Shown: positions 16,912 to 25,964 of the stretch, piece by piece
Layout of the letters: the number at the start of each line of letters is the position of its first letter
How positions within the stretch are numbered: the stretch's first letter is position 1
Assembly (NCBI GenBank): GCA_020558355.1
Contig: JAJCKG010000002.1
Location: 248,001-312,000, forward strand
Origin: a bacterium 210820-DFI.6.37
Lineage (GTDB): Bacteria; Bacillota; Clostridia; Peptostreptococcales; Anaerovoracaceae
Length of the DNA: 64,000 bases
Reading direction: 5' to 3'
The notes under the pieces: generated by a model
Databases searched by the model: none
What the model saw: only the letters and a program-made list of their open reading frames with translations
Told to the model about the DNA's origin: nothing
Made by a program: the position numbers and the translations under genes

Positions 16912-18081
16912 TCAGGCTGTCTCAATCTCTCTTTCTTTCGGAAACGGAGACTTTACAAACAGAATGACCGCCATAACAACAAAAATACCTGCGCCGATAA
17001 AAAGCGGCATATACAGAGAATCGCCTGTTATAACGCCGATCACCATTTCCCAGCTGGAGCACAGGAAGCCGCCCAGGTTGACAAAGATCATCATAAGGGC
17101 AGAAGCGAAACCCACGCGCTCCGGCGGGCAGATCAGGCCAAGAAGCATCATCAGTCCGGCCTGCATGCTGGAAAAACTGATTCCACCGATAAAAAAACCA
17201 ACCGCAAGGACCGGAATGGAGGTGGCGGAAGCGCTGATTATAAGGCCGATCGCGCCAATTACTAAAAAAGCGGTAAAACACTTTTCCCTTAGCCATTTGT
17301 ATAGCTTTGGATAAAGCAGGCCGCCTATCATACAGCCGATGGAAAACAGCATTGCGATAATGGCCGCAATTGTGGCGCTGTCTGAGATGGCGGCGACATA
17401 AAAGGCGCTGCCGAATAAAAGCGGCGCGAGATTCAACGTAACGATTCCAATTACAACGCACATCAGAATCGCGGTCAGGGGAAGCTTTGTCTTCCCCTCT
17501 TTTTTTGTTTCAGGAGGATCCAGCGGGATTTCAGGAAGAAGAAAAAACAGGCCGACCAGCGGTATGACTAAAATCAGATGGGTAAAAAACACCAGATTCC
17601 AGCGGACATCCGCCAGGATACCTCCCGCCAGCTGCAGGACGCACTGGAATGTAAACGCGGTGCAGGTGCCCGCTCCTAAAACCGCGGCTCTGCTTTGAAC
17701 GGGAATCAGCTTTGTCGCGATAGGATTTTGCAAACTCATCATTCCGCCCAGCCCCAGGCCGAAGAAGCATCTGGTAATGAGGATCGTCGTAAAATTCTGC
17801 GCGATAACAGGGATCGTTCCCGCGGCGATCATCAGAGCGGCGCAGAAGATGGAAGTTGCTTTATAAGGCAGCTTTTTCCCGGCCGCGATGCCAAGAAAGA
17901 GACTGGAAACCATTGATGTTAATGCCGGTATGCTTCCTACATAAAGAGCGATTGTATGATCCACATTCAGCGCGCCGGCAATTTTTGAAAGGGCCCCATC
18001 CACAGCGCCCATGCAGTTCCCAAAGGCGAATACAGAAAGTATGGACATATATAAAAGATTGTTTACTCGTTTTTCATTCAT
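16912..18081 (-). CDS. MFS transporter
   Basis: This 389-residue major facilitator protein has about 12 hydrophobic segments. It starts MNEKRVNNLLYMSILSVFAFGNCMGAVDGAL, with the MFS motif region around RCFFGLGLGGMMSLQNPIA (about residues 110-128). The same opening style (small residues, then GAxxGAL) recurs in two transporters of the catabolic island, so these are likely related. Substrate unknown. It diverges from a MerR-type regulator with a dyad operator in the shared 84-base gap, which suggests the regulator controls it. Confidence 0.85.
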   Translation of the reverse strand: MNEKRVNNLLYMSILSVFAFGNCMGAVDGALSKIAGALNVDHTIALYVGSIPALTSMVSSLFLGIAAGKKLPYKATSIFCAALMIAAGTIPVIAQNFTTILITRCFFGLGLGGMMSLQNPIATKLIPVQSRAAVLGAGTCTAFTFQCVLQLAGGILADVRWNLVFFTHLILVIPLVGLFFLLPEIPLDPPETKKEGKTKLPLTAILMCVVIGIVTLNLAPLLFGSAFYVAAISDSATIAAIIAMLFSIGCMIGGLLYPKLYKWLREKCFTAFLVIGAIGLIISASATSIPVLAVGFFIGGISFSSMQAGLMMLLGLICPPERVGFASALMMIFVNLGGFLCSSWEMVIGVITGDSLYMPLFIGAGIFVVMAVILFVKSPFPKEREIETA

Positions 18082-18113
18082 ATGATTGATTCCTCCCCGA
18101 ATGTCATTCCCTT

Positions 18114-18135
18114 ACAGGTTAAACCCTGTTATAAT
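18114..18135 (+). promoter_or_regulatory. MerR-type operator/promoter
   Basis: The dyad ACAGG-N6-CCTGT lies immediately before a perfect TATAAT (18130-18135), inside the promoter spacer, as is typical of MerR-controlled promoters. It sits between the divergent MFS and regulator genes. Confidence 0.6.
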
Positions 18136-18165
18136 AATAGAGTCAATAGAAAAGGAGGTTAAATT

Positions 18166-18972
18166 TTGGATTATTTTACAATCAGAGAGTTTGCTAAATT
18201 AAGAAATATCAACATTAATTCTTTGCGGTACTACGAAAAAAAGGGCTTGCTAAAACCTGCCTGGATCGATGAAAAAACGAGATACCGGTATTACTCCGCG
18301 GAGCAGCTTTCAACACTCGACACCATTATTTTATGTATTGACCTGGGTGTGCCGCTAAAGGAACTGGCACAATATATGGACGATCAGGGCGTTTTTCAAT
18401 TTCAAAAGCTGCTGCTGGATGGCAGGGAACTGGCCCAGCAGAGAATCCATAAGATCCAGAGAACCCTCAACTCCATCGAGTTTTTCCTGCAGAATCTGGA
18501 GCAGAACAACGGGAAGCGAGAAAAACACGCCTTATACAGCCGGAACATTCGCCGCAGACATGTTATCCGGACTAAAATGTTCCAAAAAATCCCTCAGCGA
18601 AAACAAATCGAGCTTCAGGTGGCCGAGCTATATAAAAAGGCCCAGGAGGAGGGGCTGTTTCCCATTCTGCCAGCGAATCAGCTGCTGCTGTATAAAAGTC
18701 CTGAGGAAGCGGAGTGCTGTTTTTTCCTGGAAGTGGCGACAAAAGAAAAAACGGCTTCGGATATTAAGGTGATTCCCGAAGGCGCGTACTCCTGCGTTCT
18801 CGTGGATGAAAAGCCATCTATGGATATGAGAGAGGTCATAAAAAATTACTGGGATTACCAAGAAGGGATGGCGGTAATAGCCTATAATATTCATGTGGAA
18901 AAGTGCAATTTCCAAAGCGAGCCTACAGAGCTCCAGCTGACAAATGGAAAGAAGCTGGCCGAATTGCTATAA
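18166..18972 (+). CDS. MerR family transcriptional regulator with effector domain
   Basis: This 268-residue regulator has an N-terminal MerR winged helix (FTIREFAKLRNININSLRYYEKKGLL, about residues 4-29), a coiled dimerisation helix (about 80-120) and a C-terminal half resembling GyrI-like ligand-binding domains of multidrug regulators such as BmrR. AAAGGAGG eight bases before supports the TTG start. It probably controls the divergent MFS gene in response to a small molecule. The stop lies close to the convergent Rrf2 gene end. Confidence 0.88.
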   Translation: MDYFTIREFAKLRNININSLRYYEKKGLLKPAWIDEKTRYRYYSAEQLSTLDTIILCIDLGVPLKELAQYMDDQGVFQFQKLLLDGRELAQQRIHKIQRTLNSIEFFLQNLEQNNGKREKHALYSRNIRRRHVIRTKMFQKIPQRKQIELQVAELYKKAQEEGLFPILPANQLLLYKSPEEAECCFFLEVATKEKTASDIKVIPEGAYSCVLVDEKPSMDMREVIKNYWDYQEGMAVIAYNIHVEKCNFQSEPTELQLTNGKKLAELL

Positions 18973-18982
18973 GAGGATAAAA

Positions 18983-19429
18983 TCAATCATCAGGCGATCC
19001 GGCAGACGGCGCGGTCTTCATATCATCGATCATCGATTGCAGCGTCATGGTACGCATACTGCTTTCCATTGCCTGCTGTACCTCCAGGAGTCTGCCGTCT
19101 AAAACCGTGTGAACCCTTTTTCCCACAGGACATTCGGGATTGGGGTTCTCGTGGAAATGGAAGAGCGCTTCACCGGGAGTCTCGACAGCCTTAAAAACAT
19201 CCAGCATGGTTATGTCCTTCGGCTCTCTTGCCAGAGTCGATCCGCCTACGCCCGCGGCTACACGAACCAGATCCGCTTTTTTTAGCTGGCCTAACACATT
19301 TCTTACGATCACAGGATTTACACCGATGCTTCCCGCGAGGAAACCGGATGTAACCTTTCTTTCATCTTTAAATTCTTCGATGCAAAGCAAAATATGAACA
19401 GCAATGGTCAATCTTGAGGAATACTGCAT
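18983..19429 (-). CDS. Rrf2 family transcriptional regulator (YwnA-like)
   Basis: This is a 148-residue Rrf2 winged-helix protein: MQYSSRLTIAVHILLCI, recognition region INPVIVRN-like (VNPVIVRNVLGQLKKADLV, about residues 36-54), then glycine-rich GVGGSTLAREP. It has a single Cys in PECPVG, not the three-Cys cluster of IscR-type members, so it is probably the YwnA/HypR-like type sensing redox or electrophiles. The start is set at ATG 19429 because the earlier ATG at 19441 lies inside its GGAGG ribosome binding site. Two identical dyads in the divergent promoter are likely its operators. Confidence 0.87.
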   Translation of the reverse strand: MQYSSRLTIAVHILLCIEEFKDERKVTSGFLAGSIGVNPVIVRNVLGQLKKADLVRVAAGVGGSTLAREPKDITMLDVFKAVETPGEALFHFHENPNPECPVGKRVHTVLDGRLLEVQQAMESSMRTMTLQSMIDDMKTAPSAGSPDD

Positions 19430-19536
19430 AGGTGCCTCCATAATGATTTCTATTTGATTCTATTTTATCATGTTGCTGCTGTAAAAACAACATTTGCGGC
19501 TGTTTCAAATCGGACTGGGAAATCAAAAAAAATAGA

Positions 19537-19597
19537 TGTAACTCTTGACATTACAACTAAGCCGTGCTAACATAAGGATGTAATTCGAATAGTTACA
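19537..19597 (+). promoter_or_regulatory. Twin TGTAA-N9-TTACA operators on the PNPOx promoter
   Basis: Two dyads, each GATGTAA-N9-TTACAACTAA, begin at 19535 and 19577. They are 42 bases apart, four helical turns. The first overlaps the -35 of a TTGACA-17-TAACAT promoter (19545-19573) and the second lies just after the -10, an arrangement suited to repression by the neighbouring Rrf2 regulator. Confidence 0.75.
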
Positions 19598-19665
19598 ACT
19601 AAAACGTGAACAAAAATACGTTCATAAACCGCATCTGTTATCATTTTAATTTGGAGGTAATAAAA

Positions 19666-20061
19666 ATGAGTAGAGTTTCTGAGTTTTTAACCGCAAACCC
19701 GGTCCAGTATCTGGCAACTGTTTCTCTGGATGGAAAAGCAAAGTGCCGTCCGTTTATGTTCAGCTTTGAGAAGGATGGAAAGCTGTGGTTCAATACCGGT
19801 AATTTTAAAGAGGTCTATAAAGAGCTGCAGGCGAATCCGTATGTTCAGATCAGCACATCTTCTCCTGAGTTTCAGTGGATCCGCCTCAGCGGAAAGGCTG
19901 TCTTTGTAGACGATAAAGCGATCAAAGAAGCGGCTCTTGAAAATCCTATTGTAAAGGGCAACTATGAAACTGCTGACAATCCAACCTTTGAGGTGTTCTA
20001 TCTGGAAGACGCCCATGGTGTAATTGCTGATTTCTCCGGAAATCCACCGTATGAGTTTTAA
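19666..20061 (+). CDS. Pyridoxamine 5'-phosphate oxidase-like flavin protein
   Basis: This 131-residue split-barrel protein of the PNPOx-like superfamily has FLTANPVQYLATVSLDGKAKCRPF at the N-terminus and PYVQISTSSPEFQWIRLSGKAVFV in the middle, the layout of small FMN- or F420-type oxidoreductases. It likely binds flavin; the substrate is unknown. GGAGG eight bases before supports ATG 19666 over an in-frame upstream ATG at 19606 that lies in the operator region. It is transcribed divergently from the Rrf2 gene and followed by a terminator, so it forms a one-gene regulated unit. Confidence 0.82.
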   Translation: MSRVSEFLTANPVQYLATVSLDGKAKCRPFMFSFEKDGKLWFNTGNFKEVYKELQANPYVQISTSSPEFQWIRLSGKAVFVDDKAIKEAALENPIVKGNYETADNPTFEVFYLEDAHGVIADFSGNPPYEF

Positions 20062-20090
20062 AAAAGAACACTGAGAAAGTCAAGCTGCTG

Positions 20091-20125
20091 ACAGGTTTCG
20101 GGTGGATTACGCCCGGAACCTGTTT
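20091..20125 (+). terminator. Intrinsic terminator after the PNPOx gene
   Basis: The stem ACAGGTT-CGGG/CCCG-AACCTGT (11 bp with small bulges) runs into TTTT. Confidence 0.75.
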
Positions 20126-20155
20126 TGCAAACCAGATATAAGGATTTACAATATC

Positions 20156-20368
20156 ATGATATCAAAGCTGCTGATTACGATATTCGCAATACTATTTATT
20201 CTTTTTCTCCTCAGTGTTTTCTGCCCAAAGGACAGCCAGAAGGGATTCTGTGTTTTGATTCATAAAATAAGGAGGGGTATGGACCGCTGCTGTTATTGGT
20301 TTTTTAAGCTGTATATCGCGGTTATCATTTTATTCATAGCCTGTATGATGATACGCAGGCTTCTGTAA
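20156..20368 (+). CDS. Small membrane protein of unknown function
   Basis: This frame of 70 residues starts MISKLLITIFAILFILFLL, with a second hydrophobic helix at the end (KLYIAVIILFIACMMI) and a basic, cysteine-containing loop between (CPKDSQKGFC, DRCCYW). Two membrane helices with a short positively charged loop make a plausible real small protein. The ribosome binding site is weak (AAGG about 12 bases upstream). No family recognised. Confidence 0.4.
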   Translation: MISKLLITIFAILFILFLLSVFCPKDSQKGFCVLIHKIRRGMDRCCYWFFKLYIAVIILFIACMMIRRLL

Positions 20369-20407
20369 CAGAAGGGTCACAAGAACATCAGGAAAAGAGG
20401 GCGGAGG

Positions 20408-21358
20408 ATGATTTTGAAACATATTTTATCAGGAAGGAAGAGAACCATGACATTTCAGGAATTTTTAAGCGGCACACCTGCCGGAGATTATATCTTTCAG
20501 AAAGGGCCTTACGAAAAGCAGATCCAAAGCGCGGTCAGTATGCTCAAAGAGGCGGAGTCTGTTCTAATTGGCGCCGGAGCCGGCCTGTCGGCGGCAGCGG
20601 GGCTTGTATACAGCGGAAAACGGTTTACAGATAATTTCCCCGAATTCATTGAAAAATATGGGATGACCGATATGTACAGCGCGGGATTTTATCCGTTTCC
20701 AAGTGAAGAGGCCAGATGGGGATACTGGTCAAAGCATGTATATGTGAACCGTATCGCTGTGGAAGCGCTGGGGCTTTACAAAAAGCTTTATGAAATCATA
20801 AAGGAAAAGGACTATTTTGTATTGACCACCAACGCGGATCATCAGTTTTATAAGGCAGGATTCGATCATGACAGGATTTTCGCGACGCAGGGGGATTACG
20901 GCTACATTCAGTGCCGTTACGGCTGCCATAAGAAAGTATATGACGATGTGGAACTGATGAAGAAGATGAATCAGGCAAGAGAGGATTGTCTGATTCCAAG
21001 CGGCATGGTGCCTGTATGCCCCGTATGCGGCGGTCCCATGACCATGAACCTTCGCTGTGATCAGTACTTTGTGGAGGATGACGCCTGGCATAAAGCTGAA
21101 GCTGGTTTTGGTATGTTTTTAAAGGAATGCGAAAAGAAAAAGACCGTCCTATTTGAGCTTGGCGTGGGCTTTAACACCCCGATCATCATTCGCTTCCCAT
21201 TTGAAAAGCTGATGCAAAGGCACAGAAATATGAGACTTATTCGTCTTAATCTGGATGAGGCGGCAGTACCGGCAAGCCTGGGCAAGAGAGCGGTCGGCAT
21301 CAACGCGGATATAGCAAGGAGCGTTGAGGATATAGCGGAAGGCGCTTGCGCGGGATGA
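20408..21358 (+). CDS. SirTM-type sirtuin (class M, protein ADP-ribosyltransferase)
   Basis: This 316-residue Sir2-fold protein has the NAD-binding GAGAGLSAAAG (about residues 57-67), TTNADHQF (about 138-145) and a four-cysteine zinc module (CRYGC and CPVCGG). At the position of the usual catalytic His it reads ATQGDYG, with Gln. That is the signature of macrodomain-linked class M sirtuins, which transfer ADP-ribose rather than deacetylate. A Zn-macrodomain gene follows two genes later, as expected for the pair. The classical partners GcvH-L and LplA2 are not adjacent. ATG 20447 is an alternative start with its own GGAAGGAAGAG site. Confidence 0.85.
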   Translation: MILKHILSGRKRTMTFQEFLSGTPAGDYIFQKGPYEKQIQSAVSMLKEAESVLIGAGAGLSAAAGLVYSGKRFTDNFPEFIEKYGMTDMYSAGFYPFPSEEARWGYWSKHVYVNRIAVEALGLYKKLYEIIKEKDYFVLTTNADHQFYKAGFDHDRIFATQGDYGYIQCRYGCHKKVYDDVELMKKMNQAREDCLIPSGMVPVCPVCGGPMTMNLRCDQYFVEDDAWHKAEAGFGMFLKECEKKKTVLFELGVGFNTPIIIRFPFEKLMQRHRNMRLIRLNLDEAAVPASLGKRAVGINADIARSVEDIAEGACAG

Positions 21359-21458
21359 GTGGAGGATCCGCCCGGACGCTTTCTGATTTCTTCCATCTGT
21401 TTGTAATAGAAAAAGAAAAAAACGCATATCCATGAAGGGGAAAGGGATGATTTAAAAT

Positions 21459-23204
21459 ATGATAAGAGAGATTTTAAAAAGTGTAAGAGAATACAAAAAG
21501 CCCGCGATTGCCACTCCCATACTCGTATCGCTTGAGGTTGTCATGGAGTGCGTCATACCGTTTCTGATTGCCATAATGGTCAATTATATAAAGGACGGGT
21601 GCGGACTTGATATCATTATCAAATATGGAGCCGCGCTGGTGGCAATGGCCTTTCTGTCGCTGCTGTTCGGCGCGCTGGCCGGGTCCACCTGCGCCACCGC
21701 TTCCTGCGGCCTGGCCAAAAATCTTCGCAAGGATATGTTTCACAATATCCAGACCTATTCCTTCGAAAATATAGACAAATTTCTTACCTCATCGTTGGTA
21801 ACCCGCCTTACAACGGATATTACGAATGTACAGAACGCGTATATGATGATCATACGCAGCGCGATTCGGGCGCCGCTTATGGTGATCTTTGCTTTTATTA
21901 TGGCGTTTGTTATGGGCGGAAGAATGGCGTGGGTCTTCGTAGTTGTGCTGCCGGTTCTGATTTTTGGACTGGTACTGATCGTATATAAGACGATGCCTTT
22001 ATTTAAGAAGGTCTTCAAAAAATACGATAAGCTGAACAGCTCAGTACAGGAAAATATTAAAGGAATGCGGGTTGTTAAGTCCTTTGTAAGGGAAGACTAT
22101 GAGCAGAGAAAGTTTGACCTGGCCGCCGGTGAGGTCTGTTCTGATTTTACAAAGGCGGAGCGGATCCTTGCTTTAAACAACCCACTGATGCAGTTCTGCC
22201 TTTACGCGGTCATGATCTTTATTCTTTCCTTTGGCTCTTATACAATTATTACCTCAAGAGGACTGGATCTTGATGTGGGACAGCTTTCCTCGCTTCTTTC
22301 TTATGGCTTTATGATGCTGAACAGTCTGATGATCCTTTCCATGATTTTCGTTATGATCGTAATGGCCTTAGAATCCGGAAAGCGGATCGCGGAAGTTTTA
22401 GCGGAGAAAAGCGTGCTGGAAAATCCAGAAAATCCGCTGTATGAAGTGGAGGACGGCTCCATTTCCTTTGAACATGTCAGCTTTAAATACGCTTTGAAGG
22501 CAGAGCTGATGGCCCTTTCGGATATCAACCTTAAAATCCGGTCAGGGGAAACCATTGGAATTATCGGAGGCACTGGATCCTCAAAGTCTTCTCTGATACA
22601 GCTTATCCCCCGTTTGTACGACGCGACAGAAGGCGTTGTAAAGGTGGGAGGCAAAGACGTGCGGCAGTATGATCTGGAGACGCTGCGCAATCAGGTAGCG
22701 GTGGTTCTGCAGAAGAACATTCTTTTCTCCGGAACAATTAAAGAAAATCTCCGGTGGGGAAATAAAGACGCGACGGATGAGGAACTGATCCAGGCGTGCA
22801 AGCTGGCCTGCGCTCACGAATTCATATCGTCCTTTCCAGAAGGGTACGATACCTATATTGAGCAGGGTGGCGCAAATGTGTCCGGCGGCCAGAAGCAGCG
22901 GCTTTGCATTGCCAGGGCTTTGCTGAAAAAACCCAAGATCCTGATCATGGATGATTCTACCAGCGCGGTGGACACGAAAACCGATGCCGGAATCCGAAAG
23001 GCCATGGCGCGGTATATTCCGGAAACAACAAAAATCATAATCGCCCAGCGCACGGCTTCTGTTGAGGACGCGGACCGGATCATCGTTATGGAGCGCGGCA
23101 GGATCAACGCGATAGGTACCCATAGCCAGCTTTTGAAAAGCAATGGGATTTACCGGGAAATCTATACTTCCCAGAATAAGGCAGGTGAAAAAGATGGAGA
23201 ATAA
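21459..23204 (+). CDS. Heterodimeric ABC exporter, subunit with degenerate Walker B
   Basis: This 581-residue half-exporter has six membrane helices (residues 1-310) and an ATPase domain with Walker A GGTGSSKSS (about 369-377), signature VSGGQKQR and Walker B ILIMDDSTSAVD. The catalytic Glu after Walker B is Asp here, as in the degenerate-site subunit of heterodimeric exporters such as TM287/288 and BmrCD. It therefore pairs with the next gene, overlapping it by 11 bases. Substrates could be drugs, lipids or peptides. It lies between the sirtuin and macrodomain genes. Confidence 0.93.
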   Translation: MIREILKSVREYKKPAIATPILVSLEVVMECVIPFLIAIMVNYIKDGCGLDIIIKYGAALVAMAFLSLLFGALAGSTCATASCGLAKNLRKDMFHNIQTYSFENIDKFLTSSLVTRLTTDITNVQNAYMMIIRSAIRAPLMVIFAFIMAFVMGGRMAWVFVVVLPVLIFGLVLIVYKTMPLFKKVFKKYDKLNSSVQENIKGMRVVKSFVREDYEQRKFDLAAGEVCSDFTKAERILALNNPLMQFCLYAVMIFILSFGSYTIITSRGLDLDVGQLSSLLSYGFMMLNSLMILSMIFVMIVMALESGKRIAEVLAEKSVLENPENPLYEVEDGSISFEHVSFKYALKAELMALSDINLKIRSGETIGIIGGTGSSKSSLIQLIPRLYDATEGVVKVGGKDVRQYDLETLRNQVAVVLQKNILFSGTIKENLRWGNKDATDEELIQACKLACAHEFISSFPEGYDTYIEQGGANVSGGQKQRLCIARALLKKPKILIMDDSTSAVDTKTDAGIRKAMARYIPETTKIIIAQRTASVEDADRIIVMERGRINAIGTHSQLLKSNGIYREIYTSQNKAGEKDGE

Positions 23205-25086
23205 AAAGCCAAAGAAACGGGTCATCAGACGGCTGCTGCAAAATATGAGAGCGTTTTATCCCGCTATGCTGCCTCTTACCCTTGCGTGTATCGTGTTCAG
23301 CGCGGTAATCACTTCCATTCCGGCTGTCTTCATGCAGCGCGTCATTGCCATGATCGAGGAAAGCTGGAAGGCCGGCGATTGGAGCGCTATCGGGCCAAAG
23401 ATCCTGTCGCTGGTAGGGATTTTAGCCTTTTTTTACGTTTTGGCGCTGCTGGCCAGCCTGGCTTACAGCCAGCTGATGGCTATTATTACACAGGGAACCC
23501 TTAAAAAGCTTAGGGAAAAAATGTTCAACGGTATGCAGCGGCTTCCTGTAAAATATTTTGATGAAAACAACCACGGGGATATTATGAGTCATTATACAAA
23601 TGATATCGATACCCTGCGGCAAATGATTTCCCAGAGCTTTCCACAGCTGCTTATTTCCGCTATTACAGGGCTGATGATCCTTGGAATCATGATTTATTAC
23701 TGCCTGTGGCTGACGCTGGTAGTGGTGATCGGAGTCATTATCATGCTGTTTATTACAAAGAAAATCGGCGGCGGTTCCGCTCGTTTTTTCTTCCGCCAGC
23801 AGACAGCGCTTGGAAAAGTGGAAGGGTTTGTGGAGGAAATGATGAACGGGCAGAAGGTCATCAAGGCGTTCTGCCATGAAAAAGAAAGTCAGGCGGATTT
23901 TGACCGGCTTAATGAAACTTTGTTCGAGGAAGCTCAGCGCGCGAACCGGTACGCGAATATTCTCATTCCTATTCTCAACAATATAGGAAATGTCCTGTAT
24001 GCCATTGTCGCTATCGCGGGAGGGATTTTGATGATTCTCCATGTGCCGAATCTGAGCGTTTCCGGAATGGCAGTCAATATCAGCATCGTCGTACCTTTCT
24101 TGAACATGACAAAACAGTTCGCGGGGGCCATCAATCAGGTGTCCAATCAGGTGAACCTTGTGGTTATGGGAATGGCAGGGACTGAACGTATTCTGAATTT
24201 AATGGATGAAGAGCCTGAGCGGGATGAGGGCCGAGTATCTCTGGTCAATGCCCGCCAGGAAAATGGGATTCTTACGGAAAGTGAGGAACGTACCGGCGTC
24301 TGGGCCTGGAAACAGCCTGATCCGGAAGGCGGAGCCCCGGTATATACCAGACTGACCGGAGATGTACGGCTGTTTGATGTGGATTTCGCGTATGAAGAGG
24401 GAAAGCCTGTCCTGCGGGACATCAGTCTGTACGCCAAGCCGGGCCAGAAGGTAGCCTTTGTAGGAGCTACCGGCGCGGGAAAGACCACCATCACCAACCT
24501 GCTGAACCGCTTTTACGATATCGCTGATGGGAAAATACAGTATGACGGCATCAACATAAACCAGATCAAAAAAAGCGATCTGCGTCATGCCCTGGGCATT
24601 GTTTTGCAGGATACCAATTTATTTACAGGAACCGTTATGGAAAATATCCGGTACGGAAAGCTGACCGCGACCGATGAAGAATGCGTGGAAGCGGCAAAGC
24701 TCGCGGGGGCGGACGACTTTATCCGCCGCTTGCCGAAAGGGTACCAGACAATTCTTTCTGAAAACGGCGCGAATCTTTCCCAGGGACAAAGGCAGCTGAT
24801 TTCCATTGCCCGGGCGGCTGTTGCCGATCCGCCGGTGATGATTTTAGATGAAGCCACATCCTCCATCGACACACGGACAGAGGATATTGTTCAGCGGGGG
24901 ATGGACGCTTTGATGGAGGGGCGGACAGTATTTGTCATTGCCCACCGCCTGTCTACCGTCAGAAACTCAGACGTGATCATTGTACTGGATCACGGGCGTG
25001 TCATCGAGCGGGGCGACCATGAAGCCCTTCTTGCGCAAAAAGGGCAGTATTATCAGCTTTATACAGGCGCGTTCGAGTTAGAATAA
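23194..25086 (+). CDS. Heterodimeric ABC exporter, catalytic partner subunit
   Basis: This 630-residue half-exporter has membrane domain residues 25-340, a characteristic linker extension (about 365-400, containing VWAWKQPDP) and an ATPase domain with Walker A GATGAGKTT, Walker B MILDEATSSID (intact Glu) and a non-canonical signature LSQGQRQ. This is the complement of the previous subunit: good Walker B, degenerate signature. Together they should form one asymmetric exporter. ATG 23194 is preferred because AGGTG lies before it and it overlaps the upstream stop; the frame is open further upstream. The macrodomain gene follows after 26 bases. Confidence 0.93.
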   Translation: MENKKPKKRVIRRLLQNMRAFYPAMLPLTLACIVFSAVITSIPAVFMQRVIAMIEESWKAGDWSAIGPKILSLVGILAFFYVLALLASLAYSQLMAIITQGTLKKLREKMFNGMQRLPVKYFDENNHGDIMSHYTNDIDTLRQMISQSFPQLLISAITGLMILGIMIYYCLWLTLVVVIGVIIMLFITKKIGGGSARFFFRQQTALGKVEGFVEEMMNGQKVIKAFCHEKESQADFDRLNETLFEEAQRANRYANILIPILNNIGNVLYAIVAIAGGILMILHVPNLSVSGMAVNISIVVPFLNMTKQFAGAINQVSNQVNLVVMGMAGTERILNLMDEEPERDEGRVSLVNARQENGILTESEERTGVWAWKQPDPEGGAPVYTRLTGDVRLFDVDFAYEEGKPVLRDISLYAKPGQKVAFVGATGAGKTTITNLLNRFYDIADGKIQYDGININQIKKSDLRHALGIVLQDTNLFTGTVMENIRYGKLTATDEECVEAAKLAGADDFIRRLPKGYQTILSENGANLSQGQRQLISIARAAVADPPVMILDEATSSIDTRTEDIVQRGMDALMEGRTVFVIAHRLSTVRNSDVIIVLDHGRVIERGDHEALLAQKGQYYQLYTGAFELE

Positions 25087-25112
25087 TAATAGATAATAAA
25101 GGAGAGGTTTCC

Positions 25113-25952
25113 ATGCTTAAAACACAAGAAGAAAAGCTGAACTTTCTATTACAGAAATTCAAAGAGGAGTCTGCCCGGTATCAGGACCTGAAAGTGGAAG
25201 ACGACTATGAAAATAAACGGATGGTCCTGCGGTCTTTAATGAATGTCAGAATGCCAAAGGAAATGGGAAAGGACATTCTGAAGGTACAGGATGAATTCTT
25301 ATCCGGAGAGGCTATGGAAAAGGGAATCGTGCGGGTTTCCGATATCAGAACGATTCAGGAGCAGTATGGCAGCAGCCATCCTTTCAGTCATAAGCTTTCC
25401 ATCTGGCAGGGGGATATTACAAGGCTTTCAGTCGGGGCCATTGTAAACGCGGCCAATTCCCGGATGCTGGGCTGCTTCATCCCCTGCCACGGGTGTATCG
25501 ATAACGCCATCCACAGCGCCGCTGGGATTCAGCTCCGGGAGGAATGCAACCGCAAGATGAATGAAAAACGCGAGGAGCATGGTATGCGGTATGAGGAACC
25601 TACTGGAAAGGCAATGCTGACCAGAGCTTATAACCTTCCGGCGCAATATGTGATCCATACAGTAGGCCCCATTGTGGGAGGCGTATTAACAAAAAAACTC
25701 AGGCAGGATCTGAGAAACTGCTACAAAAGCGTATTAAACTGCTGCGCGCGGCACCACATTCGCTCCGTTGCCTTCTGCTGCGTTTCGACTGGAGAATTCC
25801 GCTTTCCCAATGATGAAGCCGCGCGGATTGCGGTGGATACTGTCACAGACATGTTGCGGCAGTATGAGGATCAGTTCGACCGGATTATTTTTAATGTGTT
25901 TAAAGATCTGGACCGGAAATTGTATGAAGAACAGCTGGGAGCCCGGCTATAA
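25113..25952 (+). CDS. Zn-containing macrodomain protein (ADP-ribosyl hydrolase)
   Basis: This 279-residue protein has a helical N-terminal part (residues 1-85) and a macrodomain starting at WQGDITRLSVGAIVNAANS. The Zn-macro hallmark GCFIPCHGCIDNAIHSAAG is present, followed by VIHTVGPI and AFCCVSTGEFRFP. These enzymes remove ADP-ribose from proteins and are typically encoded with SirTM sirtuins, whose mark they reverse. AAGGAGAGG precedes the ATG. The arrangement SirTM, two ABC subunits, macrodomain on one strand suggests a single unit. Confidence 0.88.
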   Translation: MLKTQEEKLNFLLQKFKEESARYQDLKVEDDYENKRMVLRSLMNVRMPKEMGKDILKVQDEFLSGEAMEKGIVRVSDIRTIQEQYGSSHPFSHKLSIWQGDITRLSVGAIVNAANSRMLGCFIPCHGCIDNAIHSAAGIQLREECNRKMNEKREEHGMRYEEPTGKAMLTRAYNLPAQYVIHTVGPIVGGVLTKKLRQDLRNCYKSVLNCCARHHIRSVAFCCVSTGEFRFPNDEAARIAVDTVTDMLRQYEDQFDRIIFNVFKDLDRKLYEEQLGARL

Positions 25953-25964
25953 GTTTTGTGTAAT

